Assembly: GCF_900167155.1 (NCBI RefSeq)
Contig: NZ_FUXU01000040.1
Coordinates: 1 to 39,207, forward strand
Source: Enterovibrio nigricans DSM 22720
GTDB lineage: Bacteria; Pseudomonadota; Gammaproteobacteria; Enterobacterales; Vibrionaceae
Length of the DNA: 39,207 nucleotides
Direction: 5' to 3'
The notes below the pieces were generated by a model. The model was not told the DNA's origin and made no database searches. It saw only the letters and a list, made by a program, of their open reading frames with translations. Of this stretch, positions 6,956 to 17,541 are shown one piece after another. The position numbers and the translations under genes are program-made. Numbering within the stretch: the stretch's first letter is position 1; every line of letters starts with the position of its first letter.

Positions 6956-8227
6956 ATGTATGAAAAGAAAACCAAGACGATGAGCAAGCTGTCGAAATCG
7001 GTTCTTGGCCTGATGGGATTGTCGTTAGTGACGGTTGCAGTTTCGATTAACGTGATGCATTCCGATCCAATACGTGTTGTCCCCCTCAATATTGCGGGTT
7101 CATTACTACCTTCTACGTTCACGTCTGACGTGAAGGTGGAAGACGTTGTTGACCTTCCTGACTATGAATACACCATTCAGTCCGGTGACAGCCTCAGCCA
7201 AATCTTTATGAAACTGGGTATTCCTTATGGCGACTTATTGAAGCTGATGGAAACCGACCTTAACCACCTTCGTATTGATACTCTGCAACCGAATGACGTT
7301 TTGCGTTTTTGGGTCGATAAGAGTGGAAAAAAACTGCTAAAATTTGAGCTTGAATTCAATATTGCATCTAAAGTGCAGTACTCACGTTTAGACGACGACA
7401 CGTTTGAGTTTCATGAAATCGACATTCCTGGGAACTGGGTTCAGTCGGTAACGGTTGGGGATATTGAAGGGAGCTTCTCTGTTTCTGCGCGTCAGGCAGG
7501 GCTGAGTTATAACGATATTGATGTCATCACCAATTTGCTAAAGGACAAAATGAATTTCTCACGCGACTTACGTGCGGGTGATAAGTTTGAGGTCATAAGG
7601 GCCGAGCAGTTTGTGGATGGGAAGGCCAGTGGTCAGCGAGACATTCAGGCTATTCGCATTGAGCGTAGAGGTGGTGCGATCACGGCGTATTTGCACACTG
7701 ATGGTAACTATTACGATAAAAACGGTGACAGCTTACAGCGAGCGTTCCAACGCTACCCGACTGCGCATAAAGAGCGAATTAGTTCACGCTTTAATCCGCA
7801 TCGCAAGCACCCTGTCACCGGACGTGTCTCGCCGCACAATGGGACTGACTTTGCGGTAAGAACGGGTACCCCTGTTTTGTCAACGGGCGATGGCGTGGTC
7901 GTTATGGTGCGTAATCACCCGTATGCGGGTAAATACGTCGTGATTGACCACGGAAACCAATATCGGACTCGTTATCTTCATAACAGCAAGATCTTGGTGA
8001 AAAAAGGGCAACGTGTGTCTCGTGGGCAGCAAATTGCGCTGTCTGGTCAGAGTGGACGCGTGACAGGTCCGCATATTCATTACGAACTCTTGATTCGAGG
8101 TCGTGCAGTTAACCCGATGACAGCGAAAATTCCGATGGCGACATCGGTGCCGCGTGGCGAAATGACGGGTTTTCGTAAAGCAGTTGCAGCCTATGACAAA
8201 GAAATGTTGGCTGCACAATTTAAGTAG
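6956..8227 (+). CDS. M23 zinc murein endopeptidase, ShyA/MepM family
   Basis: Likely a D,D-endopeptidase that opens peptidoglycan cross-links to allow wall growth; periplasmic, anchored or secreted through an N-terminal hydrophobic segment (about 15-34). A LysM/OapA-like domain follows at about 69-120 (YEYTIQSGDSLSQIFMKLGI). A second linker-like domain spans about 160-265, and the M23 catalytic domain about 275-395. Zinc ligands H294 and D298 (HNGTDFA) and H375 (GPHIHYE), with catalytic H342 (RYLHNS) and H373, are all present, so it should be active. The length of 423 residues fits Vibrio Shy proteins and E. coli MepM (440). Start 6956 versus 6980 is undecided because neither has a strong ribosome site. 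It is transcribed alone. Confidence 0.88.
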   Translation: MYEKKTKTMSKLSKSVLGLMGLSLVTVAVSINVMHSDPIRVVPLNIAGSLLPSTFTSDVKVEDVVDLPDYEYTIQSGDSLSQIFMKLGIPYGDLLKLMETDLNHLRIDTLQPNDVLRFWVDKSGKKLLKFELEFNIASKVQYSRLDDDTFEFHEIDIPGNWVQSVTVGDIEGSFSVSARQAGLSYNDIDVITNLLKDKMNFSRDLRAGDKFEVIRAEQFVDGKASGQRDIQAIRIERRGGAITAYLHTDGNYYDKNGDSLQRAFQRYPTAHKERISSRFNPHRKHPVTGRVSPHNGTDFAVRTGTPVLSTGDGVVVMVRNHPYAGKYVVIDHGNQYRTRYLHNSKILVKKGQRVSRGQQIALSGQSGRVTGPHIHYELLIRGRAVNPMTAKIPMATSVPRGEMTGFRKAVAAYDKEMLAAQFK

Positions 8228-8238
8228 CAGGAAACAGA

Positions 8239-8264
8239 AACGGGGCGTCAAGCCCCGTTTTTTT
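8239..8264. terminator. terminator between the M23 peptidase gene and rdgC
   Basis: AACGGGGC and GCCCCGTT pair around a five-base loop and are followed by a long T run. It lies between convergent genes. Confidence 0.9.
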
Positions 8265-8280
8265 ATCACCAATCTCGCGA

Positions 8281-9195
8281 TTATTCGCCTTTGTCGATGC
8301 CGCCTAGCTCTTCGTAAAGGTTTGGCAGAAACGCGCCGAGTTCACCGCACATCAGAGACAGATCTGCATCCAGACGCTGCGCCATGTCTTCGCGGTCAAT
8401 ATCGGCATTTTGATCGCGCAGCTCTTCAGAGAATTTGATGCGCTTGACTGACATATCATCACAAAGCATAAACTCGATACGATCTTGCCAGTTCAATGCC
8501 AACTTGGTGACCAGCTTTTCTGCTTCAATGTGAGCAAGAATCTCATCGCTTGAAAGGTCCTGTTGCTTACAACGGATCACGCCACCTTGCTCCAGAATGG
8601 CTTTTAGCTCGGCTTCGTCGCCAATCGTAACGCCTTTCGGTGCATGACCAGAGCGAACCCACTCGGTCATTGCCAGCTCTACGGGTTTGTTGGTTTCAAC
8701 GGGAACCACAGGTAGGCTACCCAGAGATTTGCGTAGCAATGCCAGCACATCTTCCGCTTTTTTTACGCTGCCAGCGTCAACAATCACCAAGCCAGATTTT
8801 GGCATAATCAGTGCGTAAGTTTGTGACATACGAGAGAAGGCGCGAGGCAGCAAATCGATCACGATGTCGTCCTTGATGCTGTCTTTCTCTTTTTTCTTCA
8901 GTGGACGACCTTGCTCACGCTCCATGGCGTCCACTTTTGCTGCCAGTGAATCTTTGATCACTGAGGCTGGTAGCATTTTTTCTTCTTTGCGAGCACAAAT
9001 CAGAATGTTGCCATCGCTGACATGCGTCATCATGTCGCCATGCTTGCCTAATGCCGTGGTCCAGCCGAATTTTTGCATGTCCTGACTGCCACACGGTGTG
9101 AAGCGAAACTCAGACAGCTGCTTTTCCAAAAGTTCAGGATCGAGGTCGATGTCTCGGGTTAGGCGGTAGGTGAAAATATTCTTGAACCAAATCAT
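8281..9195 (-). CDS. rdgC: recombination-associated protein RdgC
   Basis: A nucleoid-associated, ring-forming DNA-binding protein that limits RecA activity. The start [19 protein letters not shown] and the blocks [41 protein letters not shown] and [20 protein letters not shown] (residues about 220-235) are characteristic. The 304 residues match E. coli (303). It is divergent from sbcD by about 120 bases. E. coli also keeps rdgC, sbcDC and phoBR in one neighbourhood, so this is conserved synteny. Confidence 0.94.
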   Translation of the reverse strand: MIWFKNIFTYRLTRDIDLDPELLEKQLSEFRFTPCGSQDMQKFGWTTALGKHGDMMTHVSDGNILICARKEEKMLPASVIKDSLAAKVDAMEREQGRPLKKKEKDSIKDDIVIDLLPRAFSRMSQTYALIMPKSGLVIVDAGSVKKAEDVLALLRKSLGSLPVVPVETNKPVELAMTEWVRSGHAPKGVTIGDEAELKAILEQGGVIRCKQQDLSSDEILAHIEAEKLVTKLALNWQDRIEFMLCDDMSVKRIKFSEELRDQNADIDREDMAQRLDADLSLMCGELGAFLPNLYEELGGIDKGE

Positions 9196-9314
9196 GGCGA
9201 GGCGTTATCCATCAGGTAATGACAAAGGCCACATGGTATTGCATTCAGCGCCGAATGTCGCCGCAATTGGGGTACAATTTGGGACTCAGCACAAGAACGA
9301 GCGCACAAGCATCA

Positions 9315-10550
9315 ATGAAAATACTTCACACATCAGACTGGCATTTAGGGCAGAACTTTTTTACCAAGAGTCGAAAAAAAGAGCACCAAGCATTTCTGGA
9401 TTGGTTGCTTAATGAAATAGACAGCAACCAAATTGATGCCGTCATTGTTGCCGGAGATATTTTCGATACCGGCGCACCGCCAAGCTATGCTCGCGAATTG
9501 TACAACCAATTTGTGGTTTCAATCAGCCAGCGGAATTGTTCGTTGGTGGTACTAGGCGGTAACCACGACTCGGTCTCGACGCTAAAAGAATCTAAATCTT
9601 TGCTGGCCTGCTTGCACACCTATGTGGTGGCCAATACCAGTGACGATATCGAAGACCAACTTCTTGTGCTGAATAACCGCAATGGTGAAGTCGGTGCGAT
9701 TGTGTGTGCCGTGCCGTTTGTTCGTCCTCGTGATGTATTGACCAGTCAGGCGGGTGAGTCCGGAACAGAGAAACGTCAGGCATTGGGTGATGCCATCAAG
9801 GCGCATTATCACCAGTTGTATCAGGCGGCGGTTGAACTGCGTCAGGAAAACAGCTGGCAAGTGCCGATTATTGCGACAGGGCATTTGACGGCACTCGGCG
9901 TGAGCCCGTCTAAATCCGTTCGTGATATCTACATTGGCACGCTGGATGGTTTTGCGGCAGAGGCCTTCCCGCCTGCTGATTACATTGCCCTTGGACACAT
10001 TCACAGACCACAGATTGTCGCCAAGTCTGAACATATTCGTTACAGCGGCTCACCTATTCCGCTGAGCTTTGATGAGTTGAAGTTCAACAAGCAAGTGGTG
10101 CTGGTGGAGTTTGATGGTGAGCAGCGTGTTCGCATCGAGCCGATCAGTATTCCAAGCTTTCAGCCTATGGGTGTTCTAAAAGGGTCTCTCGAAGAGATAG
10201 ATGTGCAGCTTTCACAGTATAAAGATCATGATGATCCAAATGCTGTTTGGCTACATATTGAAGTCTCCGTGCAAGACTATCTCTCTGATTTGCAACAATG
10301 TATCCAAGTGATGACCGAAGGGCTCAATGTGGAGGTGTTACAGCTCCAGCGTTCCCGTGGGCCAAAAGCTCAGGCGTTGAGCCAAGAAGCCAAAGAAACG
10401 CTGTCTGAACTCACCCCCAATGATGTCTTTCAAAAGCGCCTTGCATTGGAAGTGTTTGAGGGGGAAGCGGAACTTGCGCGTCGTGAGCGCATTCAAACCC
10501 AGTTTTCACAAATCGTTGAAGATGTTGAGCATGTGGAGGCGAGCGAATGA
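9315..10550 (+). CDS. sbcD: nuclease SbcCD subunit D (Mre11-like)
   Basis: The Mn-dependent nuclease subunit that, with SbcC, cuts DNA hairpins and protein-blocked ends. All metallophosphoesterase motifs are present: SDWHLGQ (7-13), AGDIFDTG, GGNHDS, ATGHLTALG and GHIHRP, followed by the capping domain. The ATG at 9315 (MKILHTSDWHLGQ) is chosen because the family starts with this strand. The open frame reaches 9219 but the extra 32 residues have no family counterpart. The resulting 411 residues compare with about 400 in E. coli. The gene overlaps sbcC by ATGA. Confidence 0.95.
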   Translation: MKILHTSDWHLGQNFFTKSRKKEHQAFLDWLLNEIDSNQIDAVIVAGDIFDTGAPPSYARELYNQFVVSISQRNCSLVVLGGNHDSVSTLKESKSLLACLHTYVVANTSDDIEDQLLVLNNRNGEVGAIVCAVPFVRPRDVLTSQAGESGTEKRQALGDAIKAHYHQLYQAAVELRQENSWQVPIIATGHLTALGVSPSKSVRDIYIGTLDGFAAEAFPPADYIALGHIHRPQIVAKSEHIRYSGSPIPLSFDELKFNKQVVLVEFDGEQRVRIEPISIPSFQPMGVLKGSLEEIDVQLSQYKDHDDPNAVWLHIEVSVQDYLSDLQQCIQVMTEGLNVEVLQLQRSRGPKAQALSQEAKETLSELTPNDVFQKRLALEVFEGEAELARRERIQTQFSQIVEDVEHVEASE

Positions 10551-13500
10551 AAATCTTAAGCCTTCGCTTTAAAAACCTGAACTCGCTAAAAGGCGAGTGG
10601 AAGATTGACTTCACGCATGCACCGTTTTCCGATAATGGCCTGTTTGCAATTACAGGCGCAACGGGGGCGGGGAAAACCACGCTGCTTGATGCTGTCTGTC
10701 TTGCATTGTATCACCAGACCCCACGTTTGGGCCTTATCTCAACGTCCAGTAATGAGATCATGACGCGCGGCACCGCAGAATGTTCTGCGGAAGTGGAATT
10801 TGAAGTAAAAGGCCATCCTTACCGCGCCTTTTGGAGCATGCGACGTTCGCGAGGTAAAGCGGACGGTAACTTGCAGCAAGCCGATGTCGAGTTGGTTGAT
10901 GCGAAAACCGACAAGGTGCTTGCCACGCAGGTGAAACAAAAAAACGAACTGGTTGAGCGTATCACAGGCCTCGATTTCTCGCGTTTCACCAAGTCCATGA
11001 TGCTCTCCCAAGGAGAGTTTGCTGCGTTCTTGAATGCCAAAGAAAATGAACGTGCAGAGCTTTTGGAAGAGCTGACGGGCACAGAGATTTACGGTCGTAT
11101 CTCAGAAAAAGTGCATGAACGTTTTTCGGCGGCAAAGCTCGCGTTGAGCCAAAAAGAAGCCGAAGCCAAAGGCGTACAACTTCTCAGTGCTGAAGCGTTG
11201 TCTGAGCTTGAAAGTGCACAGACCGACGTCGACGCCTCGCTTAAGAGTAAGCGAGAAAAACAAGCTGAACTTGCCGCGCACCTTGCGTGGTGGAAAGAGC
11301 ATCAAAAAAGTCACCAAGAGAAAACACAAGCTGAAGCGCAGCAATCTGACGCAGAGACCAAATGGAAAGATGCTAATCCACGTTTGGATAAGTTGGAACA
11401 AAGTGAACCTGCTGAAAAACTGCGTATGCCTTACGAGCGTTGGCAAACGGCGATGAATAGCGCAGAGTCTGCGAGTGTGGCATTGTCGGCAAAGCAAAAT
11501 GTGTTGCAATCGACAACAGAAAAAAGTGCTCAAGCAGACCAAGCCTTGTTGAAAGCCTCTGACACACTGACGCTTGTAAAAGCACAACAGCGTGAGCTGG
11601 AAACACTTGTCAGCGAGCACGTCTTGCCGCTGGATACTGACATCAAACACCAATCGCAACGCCATCAAGAGCTGAGTCTGCAAAACTCAGGACTTACCAA
11701 CAAGCAGGGTGAACTGACAGTGTCTCAAAGCAAGATTGCCGAGCAACTCGACGCAAAAAATGGCGAGCTTGAAACCGTCACGACCTACTTGTCTAAACAT
11801 CAATCTGCTGGCCAGCTTAAGCAGTACCTTGGTCAGTGGGCGCAGATGGGGCAGCAGCTCTCGCAAGAGCAAAATGCGATTGCGGGTATGCAAAAACAAG
11901 AAGGCGAGCTGACTGCCTCACTTCACGCTGACAGTGAAAGAGCGGTTTCTGCTGATAAAGAAAAACAAGCGGCTTACACGCAAAGCGAAAACGCCAAACA
12001 GGCATGGGAAGTGCAACAACAAGCGTTTTCCAAAGCCACAGAGAATGGCGATGTCGAGACGCTGGATAAGCAGCGCGAGCTGTTAAACACACAGCTTTCG
12101 GTCCATATGCAATTGAGTCAATGGCTGCAGCAGTGGCTTGAAATTGACAAAGACTGCGCAGAGAAACGCCATGTATTGGCGGAACAAACCTTGCTATCTA
12201 AGGCATTCGAGCAAGATGTCACGGCACTTCGCCAGCAATACAAAGATAAAAAACAATTGATTGATGCGCTTTCTAAGCTTGTCTGTCAGGAAGAGCACTT
12301 GGCGCAATACCGCGCAGCATTGCAGCCACACGAAGCCTGCCCGCTTTGCGGCGCAACCGAGCATCCCGCCTTATTGGGGGCTGTGCTTGACGTCTCTGAC
12401 ACCTTGCAGCAAAAAGCAGCGGCAGAGATGGAATTGAAAGAGCTGGAAAACATCGGTAAAGAAACCGGTATGAAGCTCGAAGTGTGCAAGCGTTATATCA
12501 ATGAACTGGAAAAGCATTTGGCGCGCAATCAGCAACAACAAGTTGCGTTGAGAGATAACTGGGTCAACACGGCGTCTTCAATCAACCTGAGCGTAACCAT
12601 TGATCAGCAAGACGCTTTCGCAGCCTTTAACGATGAACAGTTACGAGCACGCGATGCGCTAACCCAAACGCTTGCGTCATTGAAGACCCAAGAGAAAACA
12701 CTGCAACAGACCAAACAGCAGTGGGATGACGCCGCCCGTCTATTGGCATCGACCGATCAGGCATTGTCCTTGCTGTCACTCTCTGTCGAGAATAAACAGC
12801 GTGAAGTGCAGAAACTCACCGCGGATAAAGGAAAGAAGCAAGATTACCTCGAAACGCTGCAAAGTGTGCTGAGCCAACAAATCTTGGAAAGTGGCTATAC
12901 GCCACCGGAAGACAGCGCCCTAACTGCTTGGCTGGAAGCGAGAAGTCAAGATGCTGAGGCATGGGATCAAAACAACCGTCGAAAAGACATCTTAGCCAAA
13001 GAGGTGGCACTTCTGGAGGTTGAACTCGCCAATTGCGTGAAAGACCTAAATGCGTTGGCTGAGCAGCAGCATGCCTTGCAATCTGACATCAATGCTCTGT
13101 TATCAACGCTAGAATCGGCGAAAGCCAAGCGTGCGGAAATCTTTGGCAATAAGCTGATTGATGAAGAAAAACGTCGCTTCACAGAACAGACTGAACAGAC
13201 AGAAAATGCTTACAAGGCCGCGCAATCACAGGCTCAACAATGTCAGGGTGACTTACGGGCCATTCAGGCGGAAGTGACCAGTCAGACTCAAACCCTGGAG
13301 AATCTGACTGCTGAGTTCAACACCAAGTCGGTGCAGTGGGAAGAAAGCCTTTCTGCTTCACCGTTTGATGCGCTTGAAGCGTTCCAGTCTGCTTTGTTGC
13401 CAGAAGATGAAAAGCAGCAAATGCTGGCAGAAAAACGTGGTTTGGAAAACGCGTTAGAAGGCGCGAAAGTGTTACTTCTAAAAGCCATGCAACATGTACA

Positions 13501-14227
13501 AGATGTGCTTGCTCACGAACATGCCACTGAGTGGCAGACAGTTGCTATGGAAACGGTGGAATCTGATGCTGAAGTGCATTCAGAACAGCTTCATCAGTTG
13601 GTCAAACGCAGCGGCGAGATAAGTAACGAACTTGCGTCTGACAAGCAGCGTCGTGAAAATCAGCAGGCATTGTTTGCGGAAATAGAACGACTGCGTACAG
13701 CGTATGACGACATACACTACTTGCACTCTCTCATTGGTTCGCAAAAAGGCGATAAGTTTAGGAAATTCGCACAGGGTCTGACGCTGGATAATTTGGTGTA
13801 CTTGGCGAATAAGCAGCTTGATCGTATTCACGGTCGGTATCAGTTGAACCGTAAACAGGGTGAAGGGCTTGAGCTCAGCGTATTAGATACGTGGCAAGGC
13901 GACATTGAGCGTGATACCAAAACCTTATCGGGTGGTGAAAGCTTCCTCGTCAGTTTGGCGTTGGCACTGGCTTTGTCTGATCTTGTCAGCCACAAAACCA
14001 GCATTGATTCACTCTTCCTTGATGAAGGGTTCGGTACGTTGGACAGCGAAACGCTGGATGTGGCACTGGATGCACTTGATAACCTGAATGCGTCAGGAAA
14101 GATGATTGGTGTGATCAGTCATATTGAAGCGATGAAAGAGCGGATCCCAACTCAACTGAAAGTGTCGAAAAAAACAGGGCTTGGGATCAGTGAGTTGGAG
14201 CGAGTGTATCGCGTTGATCAGGCATGA
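10547..14227 (+). CDS. sbcC: nuclease SbcCD subunit C (Rad50-like SMC ATPase)
   Basis: The ATPase and long coiled-coil partner of SbcD. Walker A GATGAGKTT is at 37-45 and a Q-loop at SQGEFAAFL (about 155). Two coiled-coil arms flank a zinc hook CPLCG (C598 and C601). The signature LSGGESF is at about 1127-1133 and Walker B SLFLDEGFGTLD at about 1155-1166. At 1226 residues it is clearly longer than E. coli SbcC (1048); the extra length is in the Gln/Ala/Lys-rich coiled-coil arms. Its ATG overlaps the sbcD stop (ATGA), so the subunits are co-translated. Confidence 0.95.
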   Translation: MKILSLRFKNLNSLKGEWKIDFTHAPFSDNGLFAITGATGAGKTTLLDAVCLALYHQTPRLGLISTSSNEIMTRGTAECSAEVEFEVKGHPYRAFWSMRRSRGKADGNLQQADVELVDAKTDKVLATQVKQKNELVERITGLDFSRFTKSMMLSQGEFAAFLNAKENERAELLEELTGTEIYGRISEKVHERFSAAKLALSQKEAEAKGVQLLSAEALSELESAQTDVDASLKSKREKQAELAAHLAWWKEHQKSHQEKTQAEAQQSDAETKWKDANPRLDKLEQSEPAEKLRMPYERWQTAMNSAESASVALSAKQNVLQSTTEKSAQADQALLKASDTLTLVKAQQRELETLVSEHVLPLDTDIKHQSQRHQELSLQNSGLTNKQGELTVSQSKIAEQLDAKNGELETVTTYLSKHQSAGQLKQYLGQWAQMGQQLSQEQNAIAGMQKQEGELTASLHADSERAVSADKEKQAAYTQSENAKQAWEVQQQAFSKATENGDVETLDKQRELLNTQLSVHMQLSQWLQQWLEIDKDCAEKRHVLAEQTLLSKAFEQDVTALRQQYKDKKQLIDALSKLVCQEEHLAQYRAALQPHEACPLCGATEHPALLGAVLDVSDTLQQKAAAEMELKELENIGKETGMKLEVCKRYINELEKHLARNQQQQVALRDNWVNTASSINLSVTIDQQDAFAAFNDEQLRARDALTQTLASLKTQEKTLQQTKQQWDDAARLLASTDQALSLLSLSVENKQREVQKLTADKGKKQDYLETLQSVLSQQILESGYTPPEDSALTAWLEARSQDAEAWDQNNRRKDILAKEVALLEVELANCVKDLNALAEQQHALQSDINALLSTLESAKAKRAEIFGNKLIDEEKRRFTEQTEQTENAYKAAQSQAQQCQGDLRAIQAEVTSQTQTLENLTAEFNTKSVQWEESLSASPFDALEAFQSALLPEDEKQQMLAEKRGLENALEGAKVLLLKAMQHVQDVLAHEHATEWQTVAMETVESDAEVHSEQLHQLVKRSGEISNELASDKQRRENQQALFAEIERLRTAYDDIHYLHSLIGSQKGDKFRKFAQGLTLDNLVYLANKQLDRIHGRYQLNRKQGEGLELSVLDTWQGDIERDTKTLSGGESFLVSLALALALSDLVSHKTSIDSLFLDEGFGTLDSETLDVALDALDNLNASGKMIGVISHIEAMKERIPTQLKVSKKTGLGISELERVYRVDQA

Positions 14228-14464
14228 TTTTTAAAAAGTTAAGTGGTCAGAGGTGAGCATTTAGCAGCAGGCATCGATTGCAATCGTGGGCGTGATTTTG
14301 TGTCGATTTTAACAACAGATAGTTTGCCGCAAAGACGCATGTAGGCGTTGATGGTGGATAAAAATCAGTTTTGTAAAAGAGGGAAACACCCCTGTTAAAT
14401 ATTGATTTCTAACTGTCTGGATTAGAAGACATGTATGGCTATATGAATTCGCAAACCTCGCGAA
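14228..14464. other. non-coding stretch between sbcC and the phoB Pho box
   Basis: No open frame of note, no convincing terminator hairpin after sbcC and no RNA gene is recognised here. The stretch is AT-rich towards its right end. Read-through from sbcC into phoB is possible. Confidence 0.4.
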
Positions 14465-14515
14465 AGGTCACAAAACTGTCATAATTGAATCACATAATGA
14501 CGCCCTAGAAATAAT
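14465..14515 (+). promoter_or_regulatory. Pho box and promoter of phoBR
   Basis: Three seven-base units in 11-base register form the PhoB site: AGGTCAC (14465-14471), CTGTCAT (14476-14482, perfect) and GAATCAC (14487-14493), separated by AAAA and AATT. A -10 candidate TAGAAA (14506-14511) or AATAAT (14510-14515) follows at the distance usual for Pho promoters that lack a -35. This implies autoregulation by PhoB under phosphate limitation. Confidence 0.8.
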
Positions 14516-14536
14516 AAGTTAACTGGGTATTGAAAA

Positions 14537-15226
14537 ATGGTAAGACGGATTCTAGTTGTTGAAGACGAAGCACCTATTCGCGAAATGCTGTGCTTTGTAC
14601 TGGAACAAAAAGGCTATCAGGCCGTAGAAGCAGAAGACTATGACAGCGCACTGGAAATGATCTGCGAGCCTTACCCTGAATTGATCCTGATGGACTGGAT
14701 GCTACCAGGTGGATCTGGGATCAATTTAATCAAACACTTAAAGCGCGACGAATTAACCCGTCAGATCCCAGTAGTTATGCTGACGGCGCGTGGTGAAGAA
14801 GAAGACAAAGTTCGCGGATTGGAAGTGGGTGCAGATGACTACATCACTAAGCCTTTTTCGCCGAAAGAGCTGATGGCACGATTAAAAGCGGTTATGCGCC
14901 GTGTATCTCCGACATCATTGGATGATGTGATTGATGTGCAGGGCTTGAAGTTAGACCCAGTTTCACACCGAGTGACAGCCAATGAAAAGCCGCTCGATAT
15001 GGGACCGACCGAGTTTAAGATGTTGCACTTCTTCATGACCCACCAAGAGCGTGTATATAGCCGTGAGCAACTTCTGAATAACGTTTGGGGAACCAACGTT
15101 TATGTTGAAGATCGAACGGTTGACGTGCATATTCGTCGTTTGAGAAAAGCACTGGAAGCGGACGGACACGACAAACTGGTTCAAACTGTTCGCGGAGCGG
15201 GCTATCGCTTCTCCACGCGCTCGTAA
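14537..15226 (+). CDS. phoB: phosphate regulon response regulator PhoB
   Basis: OmpR-family activator of the phosphate-starvation regulon. The receiver (1-120) has a complete active site: E9 and D10 (VVEDE), phospho-acceptor D53 ([10 protein letters not shown]), T83 (MLTARG) and K105 (DYITKPF). The DNA-binding winged helix (about 130-229) ends [15 protein letters not shown]. The length of 229 residues equals E. coli PhoB. It is preceded by a Pho box and followed by phoR. Confidence 0.97.
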   Translation: MVRRILVVEDEAPIREMLCFVLEQKGYQAVEAEDYDSALEMICEPYPELILMDWMLPGGSGINLIKHLKRDELTRQIPVVMLTARGEEEDKVRGLEVGADDYITKPFSPKELMARLKAVMRRVSPTSLDDVIDVQGLKLDPVSHRVTANEKPLDMGPTEFKMLHFFMTHQERVYSREQLLNNVWGTNVYVEDRTVDVHIRRLRKALEADGHDKLVQTVRGAGYRFSTRS

Positions 15227-15248
15227 TTAGACGAATTCCTGTTCATGT

Positions 15249-15274
15249 TGCCATCCTATGGCCACCGGATGGCA
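15249..15274 (+). other. hairpin between phoB and phoR
   Basis: TGCCATCC (15249-15256) and GGATGGCA (15267-15274) form a perfect eight-pair stem with a ten-base loop just before the phoR ribosome site. There is no T run, so it is not a simple terminator. It may tune phoR translation or mRNA stability. Confidence 0.5.
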
Positions 15275-15288
15275 TGATGGAGACATAG

Positions 15289-16584
15289 ATGGTCGAAAGA
15301 CTCACATGGAAGAAGCTGGCTTTAGAGCTGGCTTTTTTTTATTTGCCTTGGTTTATCATAGGTTGGTTCTTTGGTGGATTGCCTTGGTTACTGCTACTTG
15401 CCACTGTACTCGTTTTGCTTTGGAACTTTTACCATCAGCTAAAACTGTCTGATTGGTTGTGGAAAGAGCGTAGCCTGACGCCACCTTCGGGCTCTGGTAG
15501 CTGGACGCCCCTGTTTAACGGTATCTACCGCCTGCAAAAGCGTAATCGACGCCGTCGTAAAGAATTGGCAAATTTGATTCGTCGCTTTCGAAACGGTGCT
15601 GAATCGTTACCTGATGCCGTGGTTGTATTCGAGCATGATGGCTCTATTGTTTGGTGTAACAAACTGGCACAAGAGCTGTTGGGCTTCCGCATGCCGGATG
15701 ATGCTGGCCAATACATTGGTAACCTCATTCGTACGCCAGAATTCATTGAATATTTAAGTCGTGCCGAGTTGGGTGAAGCGTTTGAAATGCGTTCAACGCT
15801 TCATACCGCGCAAACCCTCGAATTTCGTACCATGCCGTACGCAGAAGGCGAGTACCTGATGGTGGTGCGTGACATTACGCAATTGAAACAGCTAGAAGGT
15901 ATGCGTCGTAACTTTTTTGCGAACGTCTCGCATGAGTTGCGTACACCGATGACGGTTCTTCGTGGTTATCTCGAAATGGCGGAAGACCCCGATATGCTGG
16001 TGGGGCCAATGTGGGATAGAGCCCACGGAGTGATGACGGAACAACTGACGCGCATGGAAGGTTTGGTTGAGCAGTTGCTTACGTTATCCAAGATTGAAGC
16101 TAGCGTGAAAATAGCCCTTGATCAGAAGGTTGATGTTCCTGCGATGCTGGATGTTCTGGAGAAAGAGGCACAAACACTGAGTGGCGATCATGCCCATGAA
16201 TTCGATTTCGAAATTGATCATTCTCTTCGTGTGCTTGGCGATGAAGATCAACTCCGTAGTGCGATTTCAAACTTGGTGTATAACGCGGTGAAGCATACGC
16301 CACCAAGTGCAAAAATTCAGGTCCGCTGGTTCCGCACAGCGAAAGGACCAAGACTGGAAGTGATTGACAGTGGAGAAGGGATCGCGCCGCAGCATATCGA
16401 CAGACTGACTGAGCGATTTTACCGCGTTGACAAAGCACGCTCTCGTGAAACAGGCGGCAGTGGCCTAGGTTTAGCGATTGTGAAGCATGCGTTGAACCAT
16501 CATGAATCTGAGCTTGAAGTTAAAAGCAAGGTGGGGAAAGGGAGTGTGTTCTCCTTTACGCTTCCGGAGCGATTGGCATGTTAA
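15289..16584 (+). CDS. phoR: phosphate regulon sensor kinase PhoR
   Basis: An inner-membrane histidine kinase/phosphatase for PhoB that responds to phosphate status through PstSCAB and PhoU. Two close membrane segments lie at about 12-29 and 31-47. A basic linker ([11 protein letters not shown], 81-91) and a PAS domain (about 100-200, [16 protein letters not shown]) follow. The H-box [19 protein letters not shown] carries H215. The ATPase domain has [17 protein letters not shown] and [10 protein letters not shown]. The length of 431 residues equals E. coli PhoR. GGAG precedes the ATG. Its end overlaps the pstS-like start by seven bases. Confidence 0.97.
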   Translation: MVERLTWKKLALELAFFYLPWFIIGWFFGGLPWLLLLATVLVLLWNFYHQLKLSDWLWKERSLTPPSGSGSWTPLFNGIYRLQKRNRRRRKELANLIRRFRNGAESLPDAVVVFEHDGSIVWCNKLAQELLGFRMPDDAGQYIGNLIRTPEFIEYLSRAELGEAFEMRSTLHTAQTLEFRTMPYAEGEYLMVVRDITQLKQLEGMRRNFFANVSHELRTPMTVLRGYLEMAEDPDMLVGPMWDRAHGVMTEQLTRMEGLVEQLLTLSKIEASVKIALDQKVDVPAMLDVLEKEAQTLSGDHAHEFDFEIDHSLRVLGDEDQLRSAISNLVYNAVKHTPPSAKIQVRWFRTAKGPRLEVIDSGEGIAPQHIDRLTERFYRVDKARSRETGGSGLGLAIVKHALNHHESELEVKSKVGKGSVFSFTLPERLAC

Positions 16585-17525
16585 AGCGGGTGCTTACACT
16601 TGTCGTTTTTCTGACGCTTGGGTCTTCGGTTAACGCCGAGGACCATCTTCCTCTTTATCACCGCGTTGATAACATCTCAGGTAACCTCTCATCGGTCGGC
16701 TCTGATACCTTGGCAAACCTCGTGACCCAGTGGGGCGTGCTGTTTAAAAAGCTTTATCCGAGCGTAAATGTTCAAATTCAGACCTCGGGCTCGTCGACCG
16801 CGGTTCCTGCGCTCATTGAAGCGACCACTCAGTTTGGCACCATGAGCCGTAAAATGCGTGCGCGCGAAATTGAAATGTTCGAGCGTAAGTACGGCTACCC
16901 GCCCACCGCCATCAAAGTGGCTATCGATGCCATGGCGATTTTTGTCCATCAAGACAACCCCATTAAGGGCCTCAGTTTAACGCAAGTTGATGCGCTGTTT
17001 TCTGAAACGCTGCGATGCGGTGCTAACGAGCGATTGGAAAAATGGGGCCAGTTGGGGCTGGAGGGGAGTTGGATGAAGCGCAATGTGCAATTGTTTGGCC
17101 GTAACTCAGTGTCTGGGACCTATGGTTTCTTTAAAGATGAAGCATTATGCGATGGTGATTTCCGCCCTGACGTGAATGAACAACCTGGCTCCGCGTCGGT
17201 GGTTCAATCGATCAGCTCTTCGCTAAATGCGATTGGGTATGCTGGTGTAGGGTATCGTACAGCAGGTGCGCGCATGCTGCCTCTGGAGGTGGATGGTGAG
17301 TATGTTCACGCGACTGTAGACAGTGTTATCTCAGGTGTTTACCCGTTATCACGTTATCTCTATGTTTATGTAAACAAGGTACCAAACAAACCACTTGCGC
17401 CAATGGAAGCCGAGTTTATTAAACTGATATTGTCTCGTCAGGGACAGGCTTTGGTGAGTGCTGAAGGCTTTGTACCTTTACCTGCGAGTGCGATTGAAGC
17501 GCAGTTACGTGCCGTGGGTTTATAA
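16578..17525 (+). CDS. PstS-like periplasmic phosphate-binding protein
   Basis: Probable phosphate-binding subunit for the PstCAB transporter encoded nearby. A signal peptide (about 1-20, [16 protein letters not shown]) is followed by a type II substrate-binding fold. Binding-loop motifs are [35 protein letters not shown] and [12 protein letters not shown]. At 315 residues it is shorter than E. coli PstS (346) and diverges from it, resembling the PstS-like protein found downstream of phoR in vibrios. It starts inside the phoR end (seven-base overlap), so it is co-transcribed with phoBR from the Pho box and separated from pstCAB by the reversed ppx-ppk operon. A sensory or accessory rather than transport role is possible. 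Confidence 0.88.
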   Translation: MLKRVLTLVVFLTLGSSVNAEDHLPLYHRVDNISGNLSSVGSDTLANLVTQWGVLFKKLYPSVNVQIQTSGSSTAVPALIEATTQFGTMSRKMRAREIEMFERKYGYPPTAIKVAIDAMAIFVHQDNPIKGLSLTQVDALFSETLRCGANERLEKWGQLGLEGSWMKRNVQLFGRNSVSGTYGFFKDEALCDGDFRPDVNEQPGSASVVQSISSSLNAIGYAGVGYRTAGARMLPLEVDGEYVHATVDSVISGVYPLSRYLYVYVNKVPNKPLAPMEAEFIKLILSRQGQALVSAEGFVPLPASAIEAQLRAVGL

Positions 17526-17541
17526 CTCTCGCTGAGATCAG

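Noticed and set aside
9219..9314. N-terminal extension of sbcD
   Set aside because: The phosphoesterase fold starts at MKILHTSDWH; the extra residues have no counterpart.
12500..13400. Repetitive CAG/CAA-rich tracts in sbcC as possible DNA repeats
   Set aside because: They encode the Gln/Ala-rich coiled coil; no exact tandem or dispersed repeat was seen.
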